NCBI GenBank assembly: GCA_036362985.1
Contig: JAYGXS010000003.1
Span: 80,800,403-80,864,402 of the forward strand
Length of the DNA stretch: 64,000 bases
Direction: 5' to 3'
Source: Ligula intestinalis
Taxonomy: Eukaryota; Platyhelminthes; Cestoda; Diphyllobothriidea; Diphyllobothriidae
Shown here: piece after piece, positions 1 through 12,600 of the stretch
Layout of the letters: every line of letters begins with the position of its first letter
How positions within the stretch are numbered: the stretch's first letter is position 1
Notes under the pieces: model-generated
Told to the model about the DNA's origin: nothing
The model's input: the letters and a program-made list of their open reading frames with translations, nothing else
Database searches by the model: none
Translations under genes and position numbers: made by a program

Positions 1-829
1 TACAGAGGATTTGGAGAAAGCAGCATTGCTAAATTCATTTTTCGCCGAGTTCTTTACCATCGAAACTAGCCCCACTCCTGTAATCCCCCTGCTGTGTGAT
101 TCAAATCTCAGTACCCTTAATTTCTCACCCGCTTGTATTCAAAAAGAAATAAGTCGTCTCAAAAATTCACATTCGGTAGGAACTGATAACATTCCAAACT
201 AACTCATCAAACAATTAAGAGATTTCCCACCCTTACTGAGTAAGTTATTTTCAGTGTTTCTTGAGAATGGCTTTTTCCCGGACTACTGGAAAACTTCTAT
301 TATAATTCCCATATTTAAATCTGGTTCCCGATCAGATATTCACAATTATCGCGGTGTTCATAAAACGCCCTCTCTGGCTAAAATCTTTGAAAAATTAATT
401 GCCAAAAAAATTACAGATTTCTGCATAAATATTAACATTCTCAGCTCCTAACAGCATGGCTTTTTACCGGACCGATCTTGTGAAACATGCCACATGTCTT
501 TTCTAAATCTAATTACTTCTCTTCGTAATGATCATCTATCTGTGGTAGTTATCTATTTTGACCTTAGTAAAGCATTTGATAAAGTTCCTCACAGGAGGCT
601 CCTAGCCAAACTAGAGGCTATAGGATTTCGTAGTCCTCTTACTGACTTCATCAGAACTTATCTTTCAAATCGACAACAAAAGGTTTTAGTAGGATCCTCA
701 TACTCTACTCCTACCGCAATTTTGAGCGGTGTCCTTCAAGGTACCGTGCTAGGTCCTCTGCTCTTCTTGCTTTACATAAATGATATCTTATTGAGTGTTA
801 AACACTCCCAATTTTATATTTATGCAGAT

Positions 830-894
830 GATCTCAAGTGTCCCGAATGAATGCGAAGGTTCGCGATCCAGGTACTTGCATGGATCTCAAGTGT
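830..894 (+). repeat. 12-bp direct repeat flanking a 41-bp insert inside the LINE RT
   Basis: GATCTCAAGTGT occurs at 830-841 and again at 883-894, with 41 bp of unrelated sequence between. The event falls immediately after the YADD catalytic motif. Removing one repeat plus the insert would leave the LINE frame continuous, so this is a secondary lesion in the dead copy. Confidence 0.7.
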
Positions 895-1941
895 GTTTAC
901 TCCTTCTCTAACTCTACGGCCGCGAGAGGCTTAGAACAAATTCATTCTGATCTGCACGCTCTTTCGACGTGGAGCTCAACATGGCAGATGGAGTTCTCAC
1001 CTTCTAAGTGCCGATATATGTGCTTTGGGCCTAAAAGGCTGCCACAACCTGTTATTTTTCAAGGTTACCCAATGACTGAATGTTCCAGGATCAAGGACCT
1101 AGATTAAGCTACACCAATAAATTAGACCTTTCTCCTCACGCCAATAGAATTACAGCCAAAGCCGCGCAGATTCGCGGCTTTATCTCTTATAATTTCTCTC
1201 TTCCTGAAATGAAATTAAGACTTTATCGTATGTTCGTGCTCCCCATCTTAGAATGCTATTACCCCTTTTTCGGTCTCATGAATGAAGGTAGCCGTTCAAA
1301 AATTGAACAAATTAAAAAAATTTCACACGAAAACTGCTGTATCCGACAGCTTCTAATACTTGCTACTCAAATAGGTGTCAATTAACAAAACTAAGGTTCC
1401 TTTGGGTCAGGAGATTGGAAGGAGGCTTTTGTCTCCTTTTCTGCTTAATAATTGCACAAATTTACCCAGGACTTCTGTCATTACCCCCGTCAGCCGTCCC
1501 TCCAAGCTCAGAAACTCGGCACTTGTTATACCCCCTCCTGCATCTTCCTCATGTATACACTCTTTGTTTTCTGCTTCCAGATATAGCTTTCTTTGGAATA
1601 ACTTGCAAATCGAAATGAGGTCGTTAACTAGACTGTCTGCTTTCAAACAGAGACTGCACATTTATCTTAACACTGACTCTATTAACCTTCTATTCTCCTC
1701 ATCTTTTCCGAGCAGCTTTCTCCATGACCCCGAGAAAGGATCATTGGGAATTTAGAAGATCCGCTTGAAACTATTCTCTCTGCCTCGTGTCCCCCGAAGA
1801 CCAAGATGTTTCCATTAACCACCGCTGCATCACACGAAGCCACGCGGAAGTACTTAGTCTAAAATGCGGCAGTTTCGTTGAATACCCGCCTTCATCAGAC
1901 CACCCACACCTATTTCTGCTCTACTATTATCTTCCTAAGCA

Positions 1942-2020
1942 GTTTTTTTCTCTTGCACACTTTTTGAACATGGAGGCCCGTTGAACACTGTCTCCATTTT
2001 CACTGTAAGAGTTTTTTTTA
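1942..2020 (+). other. LINE 3'-terminal hairpin, copy 1
   Basis: The outer stem is CTCTTGCA (1950-1957) with TGTAAGAG (2004-2011). The inner stem is TGGAG (1971-1975) with CTCCA (1992-1996). The structure sits between two T tracts. The copy at 24821-24890 keeps both stems with different bases, which suggests a conserved RNA fold used by the LINE, for example for RT recognition. Confidence 0.6.
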
Positions 2021-2050
2021 ACTGCCATAATTTTTCGTTTTTAGATCAAA

Positions 2051-5000
2051 ATTACCTGTAAAAAATTGCTAAATGTTGCCCCAAAAGGACAATTTCGGCT
2101 GACACTATTACGACTTTCTTCGTCTACTTGCACATATTGTCAAAATATTTTTTTGAATTTTTATTTTTTCGAAATTAACTTTGTATAGATAGTGCCGTAC
2201 CGGCGCTGAAAAATATAAATTCCAAATATTCTATGCAATAGAGGTTACTTTTGGTTGAATTGAATTCTCTTAGTTTACATAAACAAGCATAATCTTATTT
2301 AATTGAAATTTTTGATGAATTCCGCCACAACTACATATAAGGTTACGTTACCTAGCCCAGAAGTAAATGTTTAACCACTTGATACTTTCAGCAGTTGGAC
2401 GGGGTACTGGATATAGCCCTAGCCTCACTAATCATTCTCGCCGGTATGGTCGTAGAGACAGCATTAGAAATATCAGGCAGAGTAACAGATAACAAATATC
2501 AGACGGAAAAAATAATAAGATACAAGAGCTGTGGAATCAGGAATGCATACGCATAAAGAACAATGGATGCAATGTTAAGACTAGCGGATATCGAGTAGAT
2601 AACGCAGATAAGGCAACGTTACTGGAGTACTGAAATGGTTAAGCTAGTGAGGTAAGCAATGATCGCAGCAGTGGTAAAAATGATAAAAGCAACTGAAGAT
2701 AGCAAGTTGAGCTAGAGTGTAAAAAAGTAAGGAAAGTGAACAGTAAACTACAAACAGACAATGGTACCGTATACAATAAGTAGCGTTCTTTCACCAACTA
2801 CGTCTACTAGGATGCTTACTGCTACAACCCAGAGCATACCGGGTGTGGGGAGACACACACCGGAGACCCTCAGTTGGTTTGGCCCGCTGACCGAGGTGGA
2901 GAGCCGCGGGGTGGCCGCCAGACAGAGCCTAGCTAAGGGGAGCCACAAATGAGAGCTGGCTGCCAGCAGAGGACGCTAGGCGTAGTCACCACCTTTGCGA
3001 GGAAGATGATGCAATATGCCACGACCTTCACGTTCAACCCCCAGCTGAACACTCCATGCCCTCATGCACTCAAAGATTCATCTAGATGAACGCCGTAATA
3101 GTCGGTTGTCCGCGAAGATTCGGAAGGACAGTAAGTTAAAGAACTCATAAGAGACATCCCATAGGTAATGAATACAGCAAGAAAAATAAATAAAATGATG
3201 TGTGGTTAACTCGAGATGAATAAATATACTAAGAGCGGAAGCAATATGAATGCTACTCTGATTTTACCAGGCTGATATTACGGCGGGCAAGCCGAAATTG
3301 ATCTAGAGAACCATTACATCGGTTTCTTATAAAACTTTTTCCGCGCACGGAAAATATTGCAGCCGTGTTTTGTCAGGTCTGTAAACAGGTGATTGTGTTG
3401 TTATATATTTTTAGTTCAGGGTATTGCATCTTGACTTAACTAAGCTTGATATTTTAAGGCCGTAATTTATGTGAATTTTTTATTAACTTAATGCGCATTT
3501 TTGAGTAATAAGCAGGTTTTGTCGCGCACATACTTGTATTGTTAATCAAAAATGGACCCACTGGTGAACTAAGCTATACCAGCGTGCTTTATGCTCTGGA
3601 CCGCGGGCTCCCAATCTGCCAATCCGCTTCGGCGTAAATTGACCAAGTTCACTTATTACTATCTGATAGATTGCAAGTTCCGCCGTCTGTGCGTTAAGAC
3701 ATTTACTATTATTTGATAATAATCAAGGAGTTCACAAGGATGATTGTGGTCCGAAAATGCTTTGAAATTCCTGTGTTGTGATAGTGAAACTTCTAAGGCA
3801 ACGGCGAACATTCTACACTTGATTAAGGTCAGACATTTTAACTGGTACTGAGAAGCATGATGATGAGGGACCCTTAAGTGTATATGATCTCGTTAAATCC
3901 TTCGCAGGCCTGGAAGCATTACTATTAGATGCAGTTGCAGTACCAATCGAAGTGAACTGTTCCCTCCAAAACTCGAGCCGCCTATTCCATCACCCTGAAT
4001 AGTCTACACCTTCGTTTGCCGTTCAATATTTTTACCCTACCTCACCCTCCGTAGTCGAGGCTGTGATTCATCATTCAGAATATTTTACTCCATCATGGAG
4101 AAGATTACACACACGTTCACACACACACCTGCTGAGATTTCTAAGAAGTTGTAAGTTCAAACCTCCCACAACTTACGTATCTCAGTAGCCTCCAGCGATC
4201 TCGCTTCTTTGTTATTACTGCCCGAAAACCTCTGATGATCATCCATCGTTCCGAATCGTGCAAAAGATCGTGGGTACCTAGTGTCCTGATGTGCTTACCC
4301 TTCACAAAATCTCTTCATCGGGTTACAAATTTGCGTAATATAGTTGTTAAATGCACTCAGCTAATCGTTATGGGCGTAACTTATGTGTTCGGCCCTAATT
4401 ATTTTAAAGTACAATTGGGAGCGCAGATGAAGAAAACTGAGCCCATTTTTTGTGCACACCTTTAACTTTATATACACGAAGCTATCCAGGTACCTTTAGT
4501 TTTGAGGGCTGCCGTTAATTCCCTTGGTATTTGTTAGTGACAGCATTTTGTGGTTAACAACAGGCTCTTCTATGATGACGATTCATTACTCATTACCCAT
4601 TCAAATTTTTTTACCTTCAGATCTAAACACAGTTTAGCGTAACCATGTAGGGGCTTAACCGTGACTGACTTTTCTTGAACAGCCTTCATGTATTGCACTT
4701 ACTGTTACTTAATCTGTTTAATTAGGAGTTTAGAGGTCTTTTGGAGGATGAATTCCTCTTCAAGTCGACCAAAGCATCGTGAACTAATGGAGCCTGTTAA
4801 TTAAGTTGGCGTCTGTATTGACGTGATTCCGAAAATCCTTGCAATCCTATACAATTTTGGACTGTGGCTGTGCTATCTTATACAGCCTTATATACCTAAT
4901 ATATTGTAGTCGTTGTTCCGCGGTCCTTTCTTCAGATATGTGTTATTACACAGAAGTCAGTAGATATTTTATATCAAATATTTTCTTTATCAAGTGTTCG

Positions 5001-6585
5001 ATCATAATGGCAATGTCTAAACCTCCCGTTCTATCGTTGACAAGCGTTTTGCTGTCCTAGTTAATCAATTCTTGCCTTAAAGTAAACAGGTAAATTTGAT
5101 CCCCGTCTACAACTGCGAGCTTTCATGTTTACCGCGGCGTTTTGACAAACGAATATTGCCTAGCTCTTGGTAGCATAGTTTCCCTTGCCGCGGTCACAAA
5201 CCTCCTGCACTTTCGTAATGCAAAATTAATAAGTTCAGAACGTGGAAAAAATCAATTCAAAATCACACTGAAGTTCATTTACTGCAGAGGTAGTCGTATC
5301 TCTGCCTGCAGTCGTGAGCGCAAGTTGTTATTGTTTACTAAATGCATTTTGGATGTTACTGAACGCCGTCTTACCAGTCGACGCTTGAATGCGGTCCTCA
5401 TTACTCGTTTATTTTCATGCTAAAATTATTTTGAAATCACATCACAGAATCCTAAGCTTATTGGACGTAATATTTGAAACAGAAACACATGAGATCTTAA
5501 AATATTATCTGCATTTTCCATGTTATTTTACTTCCGGCCTTTCTATGAACAGTTGAAGATAAAGTTTTTTAATCTTTTTTATGCCTAAGATGATCACCAC
5601 CCATTCTCTTCGCATTTCCCACTTACGGCTGAAAGCGAACAACCGAAATTTGTCTGCTTGCGTGCTCATTCTTTTTGACAGGAACAGTTTTTCATGTAAA
5701 TGCCATGGAAGGTTAAACTTTATTGGAAAAAATGATCTCTGATGTAATGTTTACGTACCAATCTTCTCGTGGTGGGAAACCCTCTGGGTAACGAGAACTT
5801 TCTAGCCTGGGTGTACCACGTTATAATTTGCCAATGAAACACATCTGTTTCCTGTATATTGAGACCTTACAGGCTTTGAAGTGGACCCTTATTTGCTATT
5901 CTGGGGCTCCCTATGGCTTGACATGGAATTTCGTGTTGGTCAGGCCAACTATTGATGCGTCTTAGAAACCAACCATACCTTTTGTGAATCAGATTTGTAG
6001 CTGGCTGCAATCGAATGCACTGATTTTAGCCATTCTACCCGGCGGAATAGAAGTAGATTTCGTCTTCAGCCACGGAAGCAGTCGTGTGTGCAGGTTTGTA
6101 GGTTGAAGAAAAGTCACAAGAGTACGTGTCAAGCTAGTGTCCAGGGATACAGAAGATAGTGGGTTGTGCTTCATAGGGTGAAATTTCCACCACGTCGATT
6201 GGTTACCTAACTGGGACCATTAGCGCTTACTCACACATAGATAATGCAGTTTCTTCTATCAGCTGACCATCATATAATCATCAGCTAGGGGTTGAATGCG
6301 CTTTTCCACTTCCCATTCATATTCGAACGGTAAGTTTTCTCTGCAAACCTTAGGAATTTTTGAAGCCTAAAAATTTTGCGCCATGTGTTCCGTTTTCCTG
6401 ACACCAGGGAGAGGACTTTTACCATCTTAATACGTTGTGCGCTAGCTGAAAAGGGGCTTATTTTTTGTTTTGCTTAAAATCAACTAAAATCCCACTCTTT
6501 TTAATACAATTTAGTGCTTTCCACTGAGTGTTAATGTCCTAGGTACTTAGTTTCAAGTCCTACTCTTAATAATTTTCGAAATCTT
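2051..6585. other. No gene recognised
   Basis: This 4.5-kb stretch is mostly AT-rich. A purine-rich patch lies at about 2440-2760, and a GC-rich patch at about 2830-3010 has no recognisable product. A short CA tract sits near 4110-4138. No open frame here shows a known domain, and no splice-joined coding segment was recognised. It holds the presumed upstream region of COPS4, but no core promoter can be named. Confidence 0.5.
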
Positions 6586-6586
6586 T

Positions 6587-6615
6587 AGCTTTATGCTTCA
6601 CTTTTTTACATACAG
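6587..6615 (+). other. 3' splice acceptor abutting the COPS4 start codon (candidate trans-splice site)
   Basis: A pyrimidine-rich tract ending in TTTTTTACATACAG runs directly into the ATG at 6616. No upstream coding exon is needed, because the protein starts where CSN4 proteins usually start. The acceptor therefore serves either a 5' UTR exon or a trans-spliced leader. Flatworms trans-splice many mRNAs, some with the leader joined right at the AUG. Confidence 0.6.
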
Positions 6616-9600
6616 ATGGACATCAGCGAGGATATAAATTCCGAGTTGGATGCCATTATTACCGAAAAAGTGCCCCTAGAAGCGGTGGCTCGGTAAGTTG
6701 AAATACCGGTGGCATTTTCAATGCTTCACCAAGGTTTGGTCGACTCCTGAAGACTTTCGAGGGCAAGCCCGAGGAGTTCATACTGCATGCCATCTCAAAG
6801 ATCTCCAATGCCAGTAAGTTTTCTTTTGTTGTGCCGCCCTCCATTACGTAGAACCTTTCAGTCTCTCAGGATGCTGTCACAGTCATCTCAGCCCGTCAAA
6901 TTTGTGGCGAACTCATCACCTACATAGACAAATCCCCATCCGATCAAATGGCGATTTCCGCATTTCAGATCCTCCTTTCTCGAATGCAGTCACGAGTGAT
7001 TGCCTTTGAAGCACAGGCAAGCTTTTGATCTGATCTTGATTACTTTTTTGTAGCTCACCGAGCTTCGTGATTTGCTGGCGAAACGGCTATCAAACAGCGG
7101 TGATCTTCGTGAGGCTGCCGTAGTCCTTTCTGGCATTCCCCTAGAGAGTGGCCAACGGTAACTTGTGTAGACTTTTGTTGGTCATTATTTTTATTCATTC
7201 AAAAATAGGTCTTACTCTGTACTGTACAAACTTGACGTCTACCTTCGTATTGTGGAATGCTACTTGACCCTAGGCTGCCCTACACAGGCCGAACTGTACA
7301 TCAACCGCGCGTCTCTTCTACAGTCCGAGTGTCAGGATCAGCACATGATAATGCGTTTCAAGGTTCGTTTAATCTCTGTTTTAGGTCTTTTGCATGCTTT
7401 TCTTCATCTTGTTTTGAGTTGTTAAGGCTGCAAACAACTTAGTATTCAATAGAGGGGAATATCCGAGTTCCACGAGGCAGTTCAGAAGAAGAAGCGATCA
7501 CTGGAACAAGAGTTTTATTGTCCTGACGTTTCGGATTCCGTCGGCAATCCTTAGTCGTAGGTAATCGTAAACAATTCTGAGACATGTGCAGATAAGGGGT
7601 GATACATGCACAGATTGCATGGTATTTATAGTTCGTAGCGGTCACCCACACGCGTACTTTAATTGTCAGTTCCTGTAGCCACCGCTTGGGGTCTTAATTG
7701 GTGCGGTGATTGCTCATTTATTGCCACAGCGTTCTTGTCCGCATCGGATGCGAGTTTGATAATTGCGCGACAATTATGCCCGCTGTCGTCAGAGTTGTTG
7801 TTGCGTCCATTCCTTCCCACGTGACTGATTCTTTTTCACAGAAACTCAGTACACCGTATGGGAACGCCAAATTGTTGCGCTTGTTGATGGACTGGGGGCC
7901 TGAGAACCATGACTCGAGCAGCTCGCGGCTCACGCGGTTGTCAATCCTTGCGAGGATTTTGGCCTCGTCAAACTTGAAAATATGACCGGGTCCCGTTGAG
8001 TGAGCTGCAACCCGGGAATCTGGTGTAGTTCTGGACAAACCAACTACGTCAGAGAAATCGGGAGATTGCTCCGGGTGCGAATGGCCGAGCATGCAGCGGC
8101 GGTGAGGAAAAAAGACGCCAACTTCCCAGCCAGGCCGGGGCAGGCACGATGCCCAATTAGCCGTTAAGCTATCAATCTAGCATTCAGCCATGAACTGCTA
8201 TCTGAATAAGATAATGGACTGAGAGCTAGTCTAATGTCTTGCCGGACTAGAACCCTCGAAGTTAGCGAGTTAATTGCTGCTAGTTCTTCTCCATTATTGT
8301 TCATTCCGACTACGAAGAACGGAGCTTAAAGTGAAAACGAATGTCCTTCCTCATTCATGCCCAGCCGGTTTCTCAGAGACTTCAATTGTTTGGTATATTC
8401 GGCCCCAAATATGGTTGTTCTCATTTCGTCTTCTGCACAGGCGTCTGTCGTTAGCGTTACCGCATTATTTTCAGGGAACCGTTCGCCTTCAACCCAAGTT
8501 ACGGGACTGATTTATAACTTAATGACTCATAAAACTTGCTGTAGAAAATTATTTTGTCTGGACAGGCTGCTTCGCGTTTTCCGACACAGGCCCTGGCTCA
8601 AGTTCTGAGAATATTGCCTTGTAAACTGTGACAAGTCAAGTTGGCAGACGTGCGTTTCCAGCAATTTATACTCAAGCCTTTACAGTTGGAATGATTTCTA
8701 AGTGGCTTATGATCAATACTCATCGTTACCATGCTAGCGACGTAGTGAGCTGGATGTGTTGAAGTGATTGTGACCGAGAGAGGGATTAGCTAGGGTGGGT
8801 TGTGAGCGATGTCCGTAAATCGTGTACGGGGAGTGAACCTAATTGTCAAATTATGCACAGCCATTAGGGGATTCGAGCGCTCTCTGATAACCACCTGCGG
8901 TCGGCATCGGTCATGGAAGAGAGAACGCCATTTAATAGTGTTTTCTGGCAACACGGCGCTGGATTCGGTACTAATCCTGAACATGACGCTTAAGTTATTT
9001 TACTCGGTTGACGCAGTTAATACATCCCTCATGCCAATGTATCACTTCAACCTGCTACTGCGAGGATAGGTCAGCGTATATTTTTTTCAGTGATGACTTT
9101 TCATGCTTGGTTTTTGTTGAATTGTTCAAAAACGGCAATCCTCTCAGTGGTGCCTCTAACTCAGGCCGCTTTCGTCTTTATAATTAACTACTGTCAAAAT
9201 AGAGGTTATTCAATGGAAACTATACTTATCGCAGTGGCTTAAGGTAACAGGGATGCATTTATATCTGCCATTTTCAGGTGGGACGCTAGGTGAGAGGAAG
9301 ACTATATTCTGTATATTGCTTATGAGAATAGGTTGGGGGAGAAAGGTTGGAGGAAGCTGACAATCGGACGAGCAAGCGTCCGCACGCGAGAGAGGCAGTA
9401 TCCGATGTGTTAGAGCGCAATGAGGTCTTGTGAGAGTCTCTCTTGAAGGTGATTGGCCAGACCAGATGGGAATAGGCAGACACTGGTGCATGCGCAAGTG
9501 CGAGCAGCTGTGAGAGGCGAGCGTTGCGCTCGGAATGGGGCCACTTCACATTGCAACATACGTTTTTTGCCAAAATTAGCCACTCTTTTGATGTCCTCAA

Positions 9601-12600
9601 GATAAAGTAACTGTTTGCTTCGCCTTGTAGTCTGCCTATGCGCGCCTTCTGGACTTCAAGCAGAAGTTCCTCGAGGCCGGTCAGCGCTACGCTGAACTCT
9701 CGATTCGTTTCCCCTGGCTGCAGGAGTCAGAGAAGATGGCCTTTCTCGAGAGAGCTCTACTCTCCGCGCTGTTGGCCGGTGTAGGCCAACAGAGGGCTCG
9801 TCTTCTGACCACACTGTACAAAGACGAACGTTGTCAGTCCCTACAGGCCTATCCCATCCTCGAGAAGATGTAAGTTACTGGCGCTGCAACCAGACTTTCG
9901 CCATCATTACAGTTGTTTTTCTTTGCTCTGCACTGAAATCTGGTCTACTAGAGCCCGTAGTTGGAATCCTAGGTAGTTATTTCCCTCGAGCCATGGGTGG
10001 TGCAACACCTGCGTTTGGGTATGGCTAGCTGATGACGGTTAATAAGCCATAAGTGTTCATTCCAATCTGTCTGATCTTTGTCGGTAATCTTCTTCTGCTT
10101 ATTCCTTCCGATACTGCGCGAGTCCCTGTCCGGTTTGTCCTTGCATCTAAGCATTTGGCGTGGTCTGCCATCACGAGGCTATGTGGAGTGCTTTTTCTAA
10201 CGTTTGATCAAACAGTTTAGTCACAAAAACTTGACTGCAGGTGCCCTCTTCGGCGTTTTATGCAACTCTTCTCACAATACATAACCAAACGGTTCATCTT
10301 GATAGGGTGAGGCATGGGATAATTGGCTTGGTATTTCTGAGACGGTTAAACCTCGAAAATGTTTTCATTGGTAGTGCGTTGTTGTCCCTGTTTTTTGCTG
10401 TCTTCATTTCTCCTCCTATCGGACCCGACGTACAACTGAAAGGCTGGCTGGTTAAATTTTCATCAAAATACTTTCGAAAACAGAACACTGAGTCCTATTT
10501 GAGACGTCATCTCTTATTTCCCTTGGCTCTTGGCAATTTCACCAGTTGGCATGCTTGTTCGCGAGTGAGCGGCATGAATACGCACCGTTACTTGCGCTGA
10601 ACCTGTTGCCTTCGTAGTCCATTCAAGTTTCTACCGTTGCGTAATCAGTGTTCATTTTAATTGGCATCAAGAACATCTGAGTACAGAGGAATTGTATGTG
10701 CCCACAGTGCCGTAACTTCAGTAAGTGCATTTGTTGAACCATGTTTTAAATGACAGAGGTAAGAAAGTATGCGCATACCACTTACATAAATAAACAAATT
10801 AAACAAGTTACTACATGTATTTCAGTAGCATTAGTATCTCACCAACTAATCAGTATGCAGAGAACGGGTGTCATAGGTGATTGTGTATTGAACACGGTGT
10901 TTCCAAAATAAAATACGGGGAAGACAGAGTAGACTGTACCAGCTTCTTTCTGTCAGAAAATCAGCTGTAAAAGGGCTGCGTCACGATTCAGCTGCCAGCT
11001 GTGTCTGGCCCAAACTCCTGAATACTACTGCCGCGACTTTGCGTAATAGTTCGTATCACATCCACTGATCCGTGTAGTCGGTGGGACGAGCAAGCTCATC
11101 ACCAATCTTTTAATGAATCTAGTCCTCATCTGCCTTGTTTCCCTCCCACAGGTACATGCGTCGACTCATCAGTCGTAACTGTCTACAGAGTCTTGAGCCG
11201 CTCTTCATCAAGTACTACCCACAACTGTTCTTTGGTGGCAAAACCGAGGATACCACCGCCATGGACGCAGGAGGGCAAAATGCGACGGTGGAACCTACAG
11301 CGCCCGGTGCCGGCGGTGAAACGCTCACCACGTCCGTTTCCGCTAGACCCATCCAGAACATTCTGGAACGCGTTACCGTGGAGCACAATATGCTGGCAGC
11401 CAGCCTCATCTACAACAACATCAGTCTCAGCAACTTGGGTGAACTGCTGGAAGTGGATGCCAGTCGGGTAGGTTGGCTCTAAACACAGCGACTGCCAACC
11501 GTATTTTCCCTCTCTGTTTACCCTCAGTGTCAACCGAGCAGTTTTCTGTCTCACGCCAAATCATTGTTTATTTATGGTCGCTGGCCTAGTACATTGGAAG
11601 GATCCTTTTCGTGATTACCATGGTGCCAGTGGCTCCCTAGGTGACACCTGTCAAACAGTCTTAGAGTAAATTATTTTCTTCGTCGCGTAACGCACCTGGA
11701 AAATGTTGATTAGCTCGGTAAAATCACGGTTGAATCACAAGGCTCTGCAAGTGACTGTGTTCGAGAGCTCTACAATTTACCTCTTCATTCCTTTCTTGTT
11801 TCTTAATCGTGCGCACTTTGCCGATTCCACACTCAACATGTTATATTTAATAAATCTTGCTACTGTTGCATTATAAGTAGGCTTTTTATACGCATTATGG
11901 CGTGTTACGAGGCTTGCACTTTCCGCAGGTCATGTTCACCATCAGTCCTTTGTATTTCTGTCTTTAGGCTGAAACAGTGGCCGCCCATATGATTGGTGAA
12001 GGTCGGCTCGTTGCTCAAATCGATCAGATAGACGGATTCATCCATTTTGAAAGTGAGTTTCGTTTTATCCGACTGGCAATGATCCTACCCCCTCTATATA
12101 CGTATGCGTGAGGTATTAAGATACCGTCTAGTTTTACACATTCCCGATTGGACTTACTCAAATTGTAGCTGTGTCATGCAGTGGCAGAATATCGGCGAAA
12201 TAAGTTTGTCGACTTTTAGCCAGTATCTGTACCGCCCATGTGGCAAATAATTACCTAAGTTACTAAACACTGTGCCACAGTTTTGGTAAGATCAATTTTT
12301 TCTACGCAGTAAATTTGTCCTCCCTACTAAATACCATTTCTTGAAATGACTCATTATCTTCAATCATCGTTTCAAAAGGGGTTGGATTAGTAGTTTACCA
12401 GTAGACTAAAAATGTGTGGGCACCTTGCCTGCCATGATTATCTGGTTCAATATCCGTCTTAAGCGGTCGATCCTACGCTATTGGAAAGGGAATGAGAATT
12501 GAACTTATAACAACAGGAGGATTCGTTGATTTATTCTGACCTTTCGGACATTTCGCTTTTCGATAAGAGTAGCTTGGTCATCGTCAGTCAAACATGAACT

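Larger units (their letters stand above)
1..2050 (+). pseudogene. Decayed non-LTR retrotransposon (CR1/Jockey-like LINE), reverse transcriptase and 3' end
   Basis: This is the 3' half of a LINE, cut by the window edge. The RT domain is readable in pieces between about 11 and 1110. Visible motifs are FDLSKAFDKVPH (about 560-595), GVLQGTVLGPLLFLLYIND (about 730-785) and the catalytic YADD at about 820-832. The reading frame is broken by stops near 202 and 451, by a 53-bp insertion/duplication right after YADD (830-894), and by a frame change near 1080-1105. A C-terminal tail continues to about 1755. The 3' UTR ends in a hairpin between two T-rich tracts (1942-2019), which a second copy near 24.8 kb also has. 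Seen: motifs and breaks. Known: LINE RTs copy their own RNA at nicked DNA. Inferred: dead copy; the clade is by motif resemblance. Confidence 0.85.
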
